Positions 43,087 through 52,224 of a stretch of DNA of 64,000 nucleotides are shown one piece after another. The position numbers were made by a program, and so were the translations under genes. Positions within the stretch are counted from its first letter, which is position 1. Each line of letters opens with the position of its first letter. The notes under the pieces are model-generated. The model was not told where the DNA came from. It ran no database searches and saw only the letters and a program-made list of their open reading frames with translations. This stretch comes from Brevibacillus_H sp049846925. Lineage in GTDB: Bacteria > Bacillota > Bacilli > Brevibacillales > Brevibacillaceae. The stretch spans positions 1 through 64,000 of the forward strand of contig NZ_JBNCMT010000018.1 of the NCBI RefSeq assembly GCF_049846925.1, given 5' to 3'.

Positions 43087-44440
43087 AGACAATTGGATAC
43101 AGGGTAATGACGAGGCTACTCACTCCCACATCGAAAGCCATATTGAAACGTGTGATGATTGCCTTCTCTGGATTGAGGCATACAGTTTACGCGATGAGGA
43201 GGTTACGTACTTGAAAGAGTTTCCACAGCCTTCTCCCCAGCTAGAGGAACGAATTATGCAGGCGATCTACGAAACGGCCAGAACTGCAGTAATGCCACCT
43301 CATTTGGCTGCACAACAAGATGTGACGATCGAGAAGCGTTCATTTACCCGTCCTCGCAAGTTTTTCTCAGCTTCAACCGTTTGGATTGGTGCAGCGGCTG
43401 CCATCTTTGCTATCGGCCTGATTACGTGGCCTCAAGTGAATCAACAACTGGAGCAACAAGCAGCACCATTGGCTTCTGTTCGAAATTTACCGGCACAACA
43501 GTCTGCATCGAATGATGCGAGTCCAGCACCAAACGAAAGCACCACGGCACCAGCAGCCTCACCAGAAATGGGTACTGCCATGGCGCCGCCAGAAACAAAT
43601 GCAGCAGTACCAAACACGACAGCACCAAGCGAAACACCTGTGGAGGCACCAGCAAACAGCCAACCATTGCTTAAACAACCGCAAGCCCTGTCATCCAACA
43701 GTGTAGCAAAAACAGATATGAGTTCACGCAGCAAACAGATTCAACAGAATACACCAGCGTCAGATTCTGCTCAAGCGAAAAAAGCTCCACCGGCAACGAC
43801 CACTGAACCTGAATCCAAAGTTCCGATGTTCGCACTGGCTCCCCTCAACCCTGAAGGTGCGAAGATCGATCCGAATCAGTCACCTCAGACGATTGCACCG
43901 GATGAGCCGCAAACACCTGACAGCACTCCTGCTGATTTGCTTGATGGTGAGTTTAATACACTATCGAGCACGTCCTTGTCGGATACAGCAGCAAATGTTA
44001 CCGTTTCAACGTTCACGGAGATTGAAACCGCTGTACAAGCATCTGATCTGCCAATTCCAGCTCTCGGCCAATCGTCGAATGGGTATCGACTCGACTCTCT
44101 TTCCTTGCGATACGAGTCGCAGACGAGCAAACATGTCATCGGTCTGTCTGGCGTATATACCAACGGCAGCAATCAGGTAGCGATTGAAGTAAATCCGGTA
44201 GTTGGAGAAAGATCCCTCTCCATTCCTGGTACATTCGCTGACCGGAAGCTCTTTACTATAGACGGAAACCAGGCCATTGCGGTAACCTACAAACTCGACC
44301 CGACAAGTTCAGCGAATGAGCATGCTGTCCACTTCATGACATCAGAGAATAACACACAGTTGTACGTGATTCTCTCGGGTCACGGAGGCAGTCTGGATCA
44401 ATTGATTGATTTGGCGAAGGGAATTACGTGGAAAAAGTAA
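43067..44440 (+). CDS. Membrane-anchored zinc-finger anti-sigma factor
   Basis: A 457-residue anti-sigma factor. The N-terminus has the ZAS zinc motif HIETCDDC (His25-x3-Cys29-x2-Cys32). A single membrane helix follows at about 104-123 (VWIGAAAAIFAIGLITW). Beyond it lies a long Ala/Pro/Thr/Ser-rich linker (about 140-300) outside the membrane, and a C-terminal folded domain of DUF4367-like style (GYRLDSLSLRYESQ...VTYKLDPTSS). ATG 43067, with GAAGGAGGG upstream, lies inside the sigma gene, which ends at 43086. It should hold the sigma factor at the membrane until cleaved. Confidence 0.88.
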   Translation: MNCQEFRDNWIQGNDEATHSHIESHIETCDDCLLWIEAYSLRDEEVTYLKEFPQPSPQLEERIMQAIYETARTAVMPPHLAAQQDVTIEKRSFTRPRKFFSASTVWIGAAAAIFAIGLITWPQVNQQLEQQAAPLASVRNLPAQQSASNDASPAPNESTTAPAASPEMGTAMAPPETNAAVPNTTAPSETPVEAPANSQPLLKQPQALSSNSVAKTDMSSRSKQIQQNTPASDSAQAKKAPPATTTEPESKVPMFALAPLNPEGAKIDPNQSPQTIAPDEPQTPDSTPADLLDGEFNTLSSTSLSDTAANVTVSTFTEIETAVQASDLPIPALGQSSNGYRLDSLSLRYESQTSKHVIGLSGVYTNGSNQVAIEVNPVVGERSLSIPGTFADRKLFTIDGNQAIAVTYKLDPTSSANEHAVHFMTSENNTQLYVILSGHGGSLDQLIDLAKGITWKK

Positions 44441-44477
44441 CTGCCTAGATACTACAAAATAGCTGACAACGCAATCA

Positions 44478-44514
44478 GACGCTTTCATCCAAAACGGAAA
44501 GCGTCTTTCTTTTT
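44478..44514 (+). terminator. Terminator of the sigma/anti-sigma unit
   Basis: GACGCTTTC/GAAAGCGTC stem followed by TTTCTTTTT. Confidence 0.85.
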
Positions 44515-44528
44515 AAGGAGAGATACGC

Positions 44529-44939
44529 TTGTCAAAAAAACGACTGGTATTCATTTTTATATCGATAGGTTTAGTGCTTTTACTCTGTTTGGGATATTAC
44601 TCCTATCGCCTCGTTCCCTATACATATATCCCCTACGACGAAAGCTTGTTCAAAATCATATCAGTTAAATCAAAAGATGGAGTTAATGTTTTTACGATTG
44701 ATACTCACGCCCGTGGCAGAGTTTATCAAATTGCTTTCCACAACTGGAGGCTTCCTCAAAACATTAGCGTGGTCTCCAAATCTGGTGTGATTCACGTATT
44801 TTTTGAAGAACAACAAAATTCCCAACAAACTCGAGATACAATCATATCTTTTGAGGCAGAAAGTGATCCGAGAGCGATAAAGTTTTATCAAAATGGCAAA
44901 CTGGTTGGCTCCCAAAACTTCTTCTATGCTGTTGAATAA
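44529..44939 (+). CDS. Membrane-anchored hypothetical protein
   Basis: A 136-residue protein starting at TTG 44529 behind AAGGAGAG. A basic N-terminus (MSKKR) and one hydrophobic helix (about 6-25, LVFIFISIGLVLLLCLGYY) anchor it. The remainder, rich in strands, should lie outside the membrane. The LLLC segment is not a good lipobox. It is separated from the anti-sigma gene by a terminator. The family is unknown. Confidence 0.65.
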   Translation: MSKKRLVFIFISIGLVLLLCLGYYSYRLVPYTYIPYDESLFKIISVKSKDGVNVFTIDTHARGRVYQIAFHNWRLPQNISVVSKSGVIHVFFEEQQNSQQTRDTIISFEAESDPRAIKFYQNGKLVGSQNFFYAVE

Positions 44940-44964
44940 GTCACGAAATTGCAGGCAAGTATGC

Positions 44965-45006
44965 AAAAAAGTAAGCAGCATAGCGAACTATGTGCTTACC
45001 TTTTTA
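44965..45006. terminator. Bidirectional terminator
   Basis: GTAAGCA...TGCTTAC stem with inner ATAG/CTAT pairing and A/T flanks on both sides, between convergent genes. Confidence 0.8.
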
Positions 45007-45012
45007 TTAATT

Positions 45013-46008
45013 TTAGGTTGTCACATCTCTTTTGATAAAAACTGCATACGACACAACAAGAGCGACAATGGCCCAAACAGACAGGACTGTTAACGAAAAG
45101 GGCAATGTCATTCCTTTAATTGGCGGCAACGAGCCTGCCAGATAGTCCGTCAGTTGCAGGTTGACGATAAACAGATATTTGGCACTGTCCCAAGAGGAAG
45201 CCATCTGGGTCAAAATCGAGCCGCTGATCAACGCTGCCATCATGATACCCATCCCTGCGGCAGCACTGCGGATCAGTACCGACACCATAAATGAAATCGT
45301 CCCGACCACTATGCAGACGAACCAACCCAAACCGTATTGCATCAGCAGATACTGCCACTGTGGCAGCATGAACACCGATGAGGTATCCAATTCGCCTGCA
45401 ACTACTTTAAACCCGGTCAGCACGGGCATATCCCATCCCCGGTATCCAAACACAACACCTGAGATCAAATATGACATGACCAATGCCAAAAGTACAGTTA
45501 ACGAGGTAAATAAAAGTAGCGTAATATATTTGCTCGTCAGTATCTTCCACCTTCGAACGGGCCGGGTTAAAAGCAGTTTGATCGTACCCTCACTGTGTTC
45601 AGCTGAAATAAGATCGACGGCCAGTACGACAATCATCATCGGCAAAAACAGCGAGACTGCCTGGTCCATAAACGCACGGGAGAATGTTGGTCCTCCAGGA
45701 GCATCCGGATTGATGTCGTGATCGAGATAATACTGTTGTTGCTGTATGTTAATTTTGATTAGCTCTCTCCACTCTTCTGGAAGGCGGCTGGAGGACAGTC
45801 GGTTCGTCATATCGACGATTCGTTGCTGGAGCATTGCCCGCCAATCCGTAGTGCCCATTCTTTCCTGGACAGTAAGAACCGACTTATACTGCGCATATGT
45901 GAAAATCGGGATTAATATGGCCAGAATCAAGACGACTACCAGGAAACGGCGTCTACGTAATATTTTCAATGTCTCATTCTGCACAAGTGCTTGCATATTA
46001 CCTGCCAT
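45013..46008 (-). CDS. ABC-2 type transporter permease
   Basis: A 331-residue permease with six hydrophobic helices. The first follows ETLKILRRRRFLVVVLILAILIPI; a large external loop (about 50-110) and IKLLLTRPVRRWKILTSKYI follow, the latter typical of ABC-2 exporter permeases of the BcrB/NosY style. Start ATG 46008 lies just inside the 3' end of the ATPase gene; an in-frame start at 46020 is possible. With that ATPase it forms an exporter of unknown substrate. Confidence 0.85.
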   Translation of the reverse strand: MAGNMQALVQNETLKILRRRRFLVVVLILAILIPIFTYAQYKSVLTVQERMGTTDWRAMLQQRIVDMTNRLSSSRLPEEWRELIKINIQQQQYYLDHDINPDAPGGPTFSRAFMDQAVSLFLPMMIVVLAVDLISAEHSEGTIKLLLTRPVRRWKILTSKYITLLLFTSLTVLLALVMSYLISGVVFGYRGWDMPVLTGFKVVAGELDTSSVFMLPQWQYLLMQYGLGWFVCIVVGTISFMVSVLIRSAAAGMGIMMAALISGSILTQMASSWDSAKYLFIVNLQLTDYLAGSLPPIKGMTLPFSLTVLSVWAIVALVVSYAVFIKRDVTT

Positions 46009-46933
46009 CCTGGTCACCACCGCCTGTCAATGACAAAAATAGATCTTCCAATGTCACGGTCTTGTTGCCAATCCCCCGGACCGAGACACCTGCATGAACC
46101 AACGTTTCATTCGCCTGCGAAATTTGTTCAAGATCCATTCGGCATTTCACTAATTTGTTGTCTGTCACCCAGACTTCCGAAACATAGGGAAGTGACCGCA
46201 GTGTCTTCATTCCTGATTCTACTTGTTCAGTATCGAATTCCCATTCTACCTGATCAGCGAATTGTTCCATCAGATCCTGAACCAATCCGACCGAAATGAC
46301 CTTGCCTTTGTTAATAATCGCTACTCGATCACACATCATCTCAATTTCACTTAGTAAGTGGCTGGAGATAAATACCGCAAGCCCTTCCTCCTCGGCAAGT
46401 TTGCGGATAAATAGACGGAGTTCCCGGATCCCCGCAGGATCAAGCCCATTGGTTGGTTCATCCAGGATGAGCACTTTGGGTTTATGTAATAGCGCCTGAG
46501 CAATTCCCAGACGTTGTCGCATCCCGAGAGAGTAGGTTTTCACCTTATCGTCAATCGCCTGCTCGAGATCAACAAACCGAATCACCTCCTGGATCCGCTC
46601 TGGTGTCACATCACCGCTCATGCGGGCAAACATCTCCAGATTTTCTCTGCCAGTCAGAAATTTGTACAGCTCGGGATTTTCTACGATACAGCCTACCTGA
46701 CGAATCGCCTCGGGAAATTGCTTGTGCAGATTGTACTCGCCGATCATGATCTTGCCAGATGTAACGGATGCGAGCCCGACCAGCATGCGGATGGTCGTTG
46801 TCTTCCCTGCTCCGTTGGGGCCAAGGAAACCAAATACCTCTCCCGCAAAAACATCAAAAGTAATATCCTGAATAATCTTTCGTTTTCCAATCACCTTTTG
46901 TAAGTGAGAAACGGATAATACCACTTCAGTCAT
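45998..46933 (-). CDS. ABC transporter ATP-binding protein
   Basis: A 311-residue ATPase with Walker A GPNGAGKTTT, the Q-loop VGCIVENPELY, signature YSLGMRQRLGIA, Walker B VLILDEPTNGLDPAG and a C-terminal extension of about 90 residues, as in the BcrA/CcmA-like drug- and lantibiotic-exporter ATPases. Its 3' end overlaps the permease start. The promoter region lies between 46934 and the IS element. Substrate unknown. Confidence 0.92.
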   Translation of the reverse strand: MTEVVLSVSHLQKVIGKRKIIQDITFDVFAGEVFGFLGPNGAGKTTTIRMLVGLASVTSGKIMIGEYNLHKQFPEAIRQVGCIVENPELYKFLTGRENLEMFARMSGDVTPERIQEVIRFVDLEQAIDDKVKTYSLGMRQRLGIAQALLHKPKVLILDEPTNGLDPAGIRELRLFIRKLAEEEGLAVFISSHLLSEIEMMCDRVAIINKGKVISVGLVQDLMEQFADQVEWEFDTEQVESGMKTLRSLPYVSEVWVTDNKLVKCRMDLEQISQANETLVHAGVSVRGIGNKTVTLEDLFLSLTGGGDQDGR

Positions 46934-47089
46934 GCATTCTCACCTTTCTTGCTCCCATTTGCGAGCTTGTTCAATGCCCCTTTATGGGATTAGCAGGTCA
47001 ATGAATTTTAACTCACTCTAAAGACTACATGTAGTTGAAATATGTCTTGAATAATAGGCTTTCAATCGTATATATGTTATACTATATGT

Positions 47090-47521
47090 ATGCCAAAAGC
47101 AAACATTAAACATGCTAGAACATGTGTCTACAACGTCAATTACCACATTATTTGGTCGGTCAAGTATCGTCATGCTGTATTATCAACAGAAATCGAAGCC
47201 TATCTGAAAAAAGTGTTTCACGAAATTGCACAGGATAAAGGGTTTGAACTGGTCATGGTGGAGGTGGAAGAAAAAGACCATGTTCATGTATTTGCTTCTG
47301 CACACCCAAAAGTAGCCCCATCGTATATCGTCAAAATGTTAAAGGGCATATCGGCTCGGAAATTGTTGTTGAAGTTCCCACAACTCAAGAAAAGACTGCG
47401 GGAAGGAAATCTTTGGAATAACAGCTTCTTTATCGAAACCATTGGTTCTATTTCTGAACAAGCTATCAAGAAATATATTGAAAATCAAAAGAAGGGAACG
47501 AGTGATGATACGAACCCTTAA
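47090..47521 (+). CDS. tnpA: IS200-type HUH/Y1 transposase TnpA
   Basis: A 143-residue single-strand transposase with the HUH motif HVHVFAS (about residues 64-70) and the C-terminal catalytic Tyr in IKKYIENQ. IWSVKYRHAVL and KMLKGISARKLLLKFPQLK are also typical. There is no ribosome site at ATG 47090, as usual for these genes, and a TATACT box lies just upstream. It appears intact, so the element may still move by peel-and-paste. Confidence 0.92.
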   Translation: MPKANIKHARTCVYNVNYHIIWSVKYRHAVLSTEIEAYLKKVFHEIAQDKGFELVMVEVEEKDHVHVFASAHPKVAPSYIVKMLKGISARKLLLKFPQLKKRLREGNLWNNSFFIETIGSISEQAIKKYIENQKKGTSDDTNP

Positions 47522-48453
47522 GTTTCGATTGTACCCAAATAAGCAGCAACAAGAACATATTCGCTTCACATTGGAGCGTTGTCGTCTTCTGTACAATCGA
47601 CTACTGGAAGAACGAATACATGCCTACAAAGAAAATAATGAATCGCTAACGTACCATCAACAAAAAGCAACCTTGCCTGAAAGAAGGAAGCATATTCCTG
47701 GATTAAAGCAAGTACATTCGCAAGTGCTCCAAAACGTTGTAGAGCGATTGGACAAGTCGTATCAAGCGTTCTTTCGGCGTGTCAAAAATGGTGAAAAAGT
47801 CGGATTTCCACGATTCAAGCCACAAAGCCAATATAACTCTTTTATCTATCCACAAAGTGGTTTTGCAGTAAAAGGAAGATATCTCAAGCTTAGCAAAATT
47901 GGTTCTGTACGAATACGATTACATCGCAATATCGAAGGGAAAATAAAGACATTTTTTTGACTCCCCCCAATATTTGCGAAAGAGTGAGCGAAAGCTGAAA
48001 GACTTGCAACGTGCTGTAGCAAAAAAACAACGAGGTTCCAAGCGGAGACAAAAAGCTGTTCAACATCTGGCGAGATTGCATCAACGTATTGCTCTCCAAC
48101 GGAAAGATTATGCACACAAAGTTTCACGTCAACTGGTCAATCACTATCAGTTGATTGCAGTTGAAGATTTGAATGTGCAAGGGATGGCGAAAAACCACAA
48201 CCTTGCCAAAAGTATTGTTGATGCTGGATGGAGTCAACTTGTGCAATTCGTGATGTACAAGGCTGAAAGTGCTGGTCGTCAAGTTGTACAAGTCAACCCA
48301 TACAACACATCTCAACAATGCTCCAACTGTGGAGAAATCGTGAAGAAATCATTGTCGGAACGGCTTCATCGTTGTTCCTGTGGCTATGTGAATGATCGTG
48401 ATGTAAACGCTACACGCAATATCTTGCAAATGGCCTTACAGAAAGTGTCGTAG
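47505..48453 (+). pseudogene. tnpB: TnpB RNA-guided nuclease gene with internal deletion
   Basis: The first part (MIRTLKFRLYPNKQQQEHI... to ...LHRNIEGKIKT) is the TnpB N-terminal and WED-like region. It stops at 47958-47960. The second part, in another frame, starts at PQYLRKSERKLKDLQR and continues through the RuvC Glu (VEDLNVQGM), the zinc finger (CSNCGE...CSCGY) and NDRDVNATRNIL with the last RuvC Asp. The expected segment with the first RuvC Asp (GIDLG type), roughly 60-70 residues, is missing at the junction. Nuclease activity must be absent. Confidence 0.85.
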
Positions 48454-48550
48454 GAAATGAACGAGGCTAGGAACTAGCCTTCAAGGAGGGACAAGGTTAC
48501 GAGTCCCGTTGATTTGAGAAACTCATTAATTTTATTGATGAGAGGTTCAC
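48400..48550 (+). ncRNA. Possible omega (reRNA) region at the IS right end
   Basis: In active IS605-type elements a guide RNA is made from the tnpB 3' end through the right end. Here that stretch is retained, including AGGCTAGGAACTAGCCT and the right-end hairpin, even though tnpB is deleted. Existence of the RNA is inferred. Confidence 0.35.
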
Positions 48551-48592
48551 TATACCATGCACTCATATAAATAGAAAAAAGGAGGCACTCAT

Positions 48593-49387
48593 ATGCGCCC
48601 CCCTGCAAGCAATCTGTTATGGCGAAGCATTGGCATTGTCGCCTTCGCTTCCTTCTTATTACTGGTTACCGGATTTGCTCTCGCTCTCAAACCTGAAGTT
48701 CTTGCTCCCGCAAAACCAACTGCTCCTTCAACGAATCAACCTGTCGAGACAGCGCCACTGCCCGAAACCAATACACTGCGTGTGGTCTCTCTCGGTGATT
48801 CATTGACTAGAGGTACAGGTGATGCGGAGGGTCTCGGATATGTAGGAAGAGTTCGACAAGCACTGGAAAAGACGAACAAGCAATCGATCACCCTTACCAA
48901 TCTGGGCATTAACGGACTGAAATCGGATGGATTGGTAGAACAACTTCAACAGGCACAAGTGAAAAAACTGCTGAAAGAAGCCAATCTCATCCTGTTTACC
49001 ATCGGCGGAAACGATTTGTTCCAGTCGAGTGGCGGACTTCGCGAACTGGATCGCAAAAAAGTAGAGCAAGCAACTGTTAAACTGGCGGATAATTACACCG
49101 CTATCCTGCGGGAAATCCGGGAGCTCAACCCGAAGGCAACCGTTGTCTACAGCTCGTTATACAATCCATTTGGGGATACGGAGGCTGCAATCGAAACCAC
49201 GACTCCAGTCCTTGCCTGGAACAATCAGGCCAATCAAATTGCCGCACGCTACCAAAAAGTAATCGTGGTTCCTACCTATGATCTCTTCTTTGCGAAGGAA
49301 AAAAAGTATCTGTATTCCGACCATTTCCATCCAAACAGCGACGGCTATATCAAAATGGCGGATCGAATCATTCAAGCATTGCAATAG
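48593..49387 (+). CDS. Membrane-anchored SGNH/GDSL hydrolase
   Basis: A 264-residue hydrolase. An N-terminal hydrophobic segment (about 14-32, IGIVAFASFLLLVTGFAL) serves as signal or anchor. A Pro/Thr-rich spacer follows, then the SGNH core: VVSLGDSLTRGTGD (block I Ser), NLGINGLKSD (Gly), FTIGGNDLFQS (Asn) and SDHFHPNSDGY (Asp and His). It is a lipase/esterase-type enzyme acting outside the membrane, substrate unknown. ATG 48593 follows AAAGGAGG, close to the IS right end. Confidence 0.88.
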   Translation: MRPPASNLLWRSIGIVAFASFLLLVTGFALALKPEVLAPAKPTAPSTNQPVETAPLPETNTLRVVSLGDSLTRGTGDAEGLGYVGRVRQALEKTNKQSITLTNLGINGLKSDGLVEQLQQAQVKKLLKEANLILFTIGGNDLFQSSGGLRELDRKKVEQATVKLADNYTAILREIRELNPKATVVYSSLYNPFGDTEAAIETTTPVLAWNNQANQIAARYQKVIVVPTYDLFFAKEKKYLYSDHFHPNSDGYIKMADRIIQALQ

Positions 49388-49391
49388 TTGA

Positions 49392-50663
49392 TTAAACAGC
49401 AGGTTGATCGGAACGAACCGCTTTCAGCTCTTGCCCTGTCACACGCTGATATTGCCGCTTGCCACCCCAAAAGAACAGGGTACTGCTCATCGAGATCGCT
49501 GCAACCAGAAGAAACAGCGGTGTGCCACCGTAGGATGACAACACCAGACCACCCATCCAAGGACCGATGAAGTGCCCAAGGTTGCTGAAGCTTTTGGCTC
49601 CGTAGTACGTGCCTCTCATGTGAGCTGGTGCCAGACGATCAATAAACACATCCGACGCAGTAAACGTCAGGATTTCACCAAACGTAAAGAATACCATGGC
49701 AATGATGAAATAAGTCCAGTTGTCGGCAAAGGCGAACCCAACATCGCCAATGACATACATAATGTTCCCCGCCAGGATGCTCTGCAGCGGGGATCTTTTT
49801 TCGCCCCATCTGGTCAAAGGCAGCTGCATCAACACGACGACCACCGCATTGACACTCATTAAAATCGAAAACAGGGCAACCCCGTTGGGAACGGTCATCT
49901 CTACGAACTTGGAGAGACTGCCTGACATTTGCGAATAGCCGATTGCACCAAGCGCACCACCTACCACAAAGAAACGGAATGCGACATCGCTTACCACGAC
50001 ATTCCATGCGCCTCCAAACGTGATCTGCTCCTTTTTCTGTCCTTCAATTTGACGAATTCCGAATCGGTTAAGCAAATACTGCAGGCTAATGACGTAAATC
50101 GTATAAATAATTGCTGTCATGAGGAACGGCAATGCCCCGTCTCTCGTAGCCAAAATCGCTCCAATAATCGGCCCAACAGCCACACCAACGTTAATCGCTG
50201 TATAACGGAGGGCGAAAACCCGATATCGCTTCTCAGGCGTGGTCAAATCAGCCATTAACGCTTGTGAAACCGGCTCGTAAAAGGATCGACAGAGGCCGCC
50301 GAGCATACTCAGAAAGATAAAAAAGAGCGTTCCGCTTCCGAATGCGAAACCAAGAAACACAAATGTCCAAACATACAACGCTCCCAAAAGCACCTTCCTT
50401 CGACCGAACATATCTGACAGTGTCCCGCCAACAAATCCCCCTACGGTACCCGCAAGCGAACCAGCACCGACTGTCAAACCAATCGTACCTAAATCCATGT
50501 CTGTCGTTCTGGAAAGGTAAATAAACAAGAAAGGCATACTCATCGAACTGGCTGCTCGAACGAAAATAGTACCAACCAACAGCGAATGAATAATGGGATG
50601 AAACTCTTGTAAAAAATCACGAACCCTACCCAAGCTCTCCACCCCTTCCAACTGTTCTGCCAA
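49392..50663 (-). CDS. Major facilitator superfamily transporter
   Basis: A 423-residue protein with twelve predicted membrane helices and the MFS loop motif GGTLSDMFGRRKVLLG between helices 2 and 3. A second-half repeat reads LTRWGEKRSPLQSILAGN. The overall type is a multidrug/sugar-efflux MFS permease. The first codons are uncertain: TTG 50663 is in frame with no strong site, and a start a few codons later behind GGAAGGGGTGG is possible. It is convergent with the SGNH hydrolase, 4 bases apart. Confidence 0.85.
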   Translation of the reverse strand: MAEQLEGVESLGRVRDFLQEFHPIIHSLLVGTIFVRAASSMSMPFLFIYLSRTTDMDLGTIGLTVGAGSLAGTVGGFVGGTLSDMFGRRKVLLGALYVWTFVFLGFAFGSGTLFFIFLSMLGGLCRSFYEPVSQALMADLTTPEKRYRVFALRYTAINVGVAVGPIIGAILATRDGALPFLMTAIIYTIYVISLQYLLNRFGIRQIEGQKKEQITFGGAWNVVVSDVAFRFFVVGGALGAIGYSQMSGSLSKFVEMTVPNGVALFSILMSVNAVVVVLMQLPLTRWGEKRSPLQSILAGNIMYVIGDVGFAFADNWTYFIIAMVFFTFGEILTFTASDVFIDRLAPAHMRGTYYGAKSFSNLGHFIGPWMGGLVLSSYGGTPLFLLVAAISMSSTLFFWGGKRQYQRVTGQELKAVRSDQPAV

Positions 50664-50768
50664 AACATATCAACATAACAGTCATTCGGATTTTTTCTTA
50701 TTGTAGAGACCCGAGTATGGTTCGTCAATTGTTAATCAACACTTTTTTCATGAAAAAATAATATTTCT

Positions 50769-51608
50769 TTATTTTATCTCCATCTTTTCAACAATTTCAT
50801 TTTGCTCATTCCACTTCACTGCCCGATACACAGCATCATGGTAAAAGCTAAACCATGCCCCTGCCTGAATCCCATCCTTAATCCATTTTTCCTTGGCAAA
50901 AATGGACGCCATCGGATAGTCATCATATGCCATGACCCAAAGTGAATTCTGATGAGCATGAGTTGGCAGGATATCAGCCAGATGCAGCAGAATCTCCCCC
51001 TCACTCTCCAGTTTCACAATCGAGTGTCCCTGACTGTGTCCGCCTGTATGGTGCAGCTCGATGCCCGGCAAGACAGTCAATTTTTCTCCAAAGGTTACCA
51101 CCTGTTGTTCAATCGGTCGCCAGTTTTCTTCCCAGTATGTATTGCGGGAACGAATATTTGGATTTCTCATTTCTTCCCACTCTTGTTCCTGAACATAGAT
51201 TGTGGCTTTCGAAAAGGTGGAAAACAGTTGCTCTCCTTCTTTGGATACCAATCCGTTAGCATGATCGTAATGCATATGTGTCATCAATACGTAATCGATG
51301 TCATCAGGAGATAAGCCTAATTTGGCCAAAGACTCTTCCACTCGAGATTCTTCTGCCAGTCCGAAGTTGCGCTTTTGTTTATCCGTAAGACGATTTCTAC
51401 CCATCCCTGACTCGATCAGGAGGTGCTTGTCTCCTACTTGGACCAAGATTGGATCTGCTTTTAATGGAATCTGGTTCAGTTCATTCGAGGGATAGCGTTT
51501 GCTCCAAAGAGGTTTGGGCACGACGCCGAACATCGCTCCGCCGTCAAGCTGCGTAAGGCCCCCATCTAACCAGTGCAAGCGAAAATTTCCTACTGTCAAT
51601 TGATTCAT
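50769..51608 (-). CDS. ytnP: YtnP-like metallo-beta-lactamase (probable quorum-quenching lactonase)
   Basis: A 279-residue MBL-fold protein with LMTHMHYDHANGLV (HxHxDH), HHTGGHSQGHSIV, LLHLADILPTHAHQ and a C-terminal His. Length and stretches such as GGAMFGVVPKPLWSKRYP and NIRSRNTYWEENW agree with my memory of B. subtilis YtnP, reported as an acyl-homoserine-lactone-type lactonase. Activity here is inferred from family. ATG 51608 is preceded by AGGAGGCG. Monocistronic. Confidence 0.85.
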   Translation of the reverse strand: MNQLTVGNFRLHWLDGGLTQLDGGAMFGVVPKPLWSKRYPSNELNQIPLKADPILVQVGDKHLLIESGMGRNRLTDKQKRNFGLAEESRVEESLAKLGLSPDDIDYVLMTHMHYDHANGLVSKEGEQLFSTFSKATIYVQEQEWEEMRNPNIRSRNTYWEENWRPIEQQVVTFGEKLTVLPGIELHHTGGHSQGHSIVKLESEGEILLHLADILPTHAHQNSLWVMAYDDYPMASIFAKEKWIKDGIQAGAWFSFYHDAVYRAVKWNEQNEIVEKMEIK

Positions 51609-51698
51609 TCTGTCGCCTCCTAAACAAGATACTCGTCTCTATTATGACTGATTACAAAAAAACCACCAATACCGACGTGCGGATTGATGGCCTTCTTT

Positions 51699-51995
51699 CT
51701 ACATTTTTTCTGTAAGAGTTACCGTGCGAAGTGTTGCCGATACCTCAAGCAAGATGTCACTTGAAACAGCTTGGATGGTCAGATTTGACTCAATCTTTTT
51801 ATGAGTCAACGATAATTGGGCTATTTTTTCATTATCTTTATAAAGACTTATGAGGGTTTCACCGGGTCCAGAATTGCCGCCTGCGATAACTTTAAAGCTA
51901 GTCGTGAGGTAGAATATCCAACCTTCCACATTGACCGTCTTGTCTTTACAGTATAAAAAATGACGCTTCCCTAATAGGATTCCGTTATCATTCAT
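51699..51995 (-). CDS. Hypothetical protein
   Basis: A 98-residue, strand-rich protein (MNDNGILLGKRHFLYCKDKTVNVEGWIFYLTTS...) with alternating hydrophobic residues, probably a small beta-sandwich. The ribosome site AAGGGTGG precedes ATG 51995. No family recognised. It is the divergent neighbour of the large GGDEF chimera and shares the intergenic region 51996-52224. Confidence 0.55.
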   Translation of the reverse strand: MNDNGILLGKRHFLYCKDKTVNVEGWIFYLTTSFKVIAGGNSGPGETLISLYKDNEKIAQLSLTHKKIESNLTIQAVSSDILLEVSATLRTVTLTEKM

Positions 51996-52102
51996 GGCGA
52001 CGCCACCCTTCTACTCCCATGGTATAAAAATTATATGTATGTGATTCTATTTAACAATTATTTTTGGGGAAAAGGAATAGATTCGACAAAACATCTAAAA
52101 TC

Positions 52103-52132
52103 TTGACATGTCAAAATCATTTATAATACAAT
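52103..52132 (+). promoter_or_regulatory. SigA-type promoter of the large chimera gene
   Basis: TTGACA (52103-52108), an 18-base spacer and TACAAT (52127-52132) give a leader of about 85 bases. Confidence 0.55.
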
Positions 52133-52224
52133 CATACCTTCTTTTCGGATTTGATAATTTATTATAAAATTATGTGAACTACTTTTAACAATATTAACGA
52201 ATTATTGCGTACTGGAGTGACGTC

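Larger units (their letters stand above)
47017..48550 (+). mobile_element. IS200/IS605-family insertion sequence
   Basis: About 1.53 kb with tnpA and a broken tnpB in the same direction. The left end has a short imperfect hairpin (about 47020-47048) after the pentamer CTCAC (47012-47016). The right end has CTCAT/ATGAG pairing just before TTCAC (48546-48550). Similar pentamers at the two cleavage positions and no inverted repeats or target duplication fit this family. The exact ends are estimates. Confidence 0.75.

Noticed and set aside
47442..48453. A nuclease-dead TnpB repressor (TldR-like) rather than a pseudogene
   Set aside because: Known examples are full-length with point changes in RuvC; here a deletion also shifts the frame and splits the protein.
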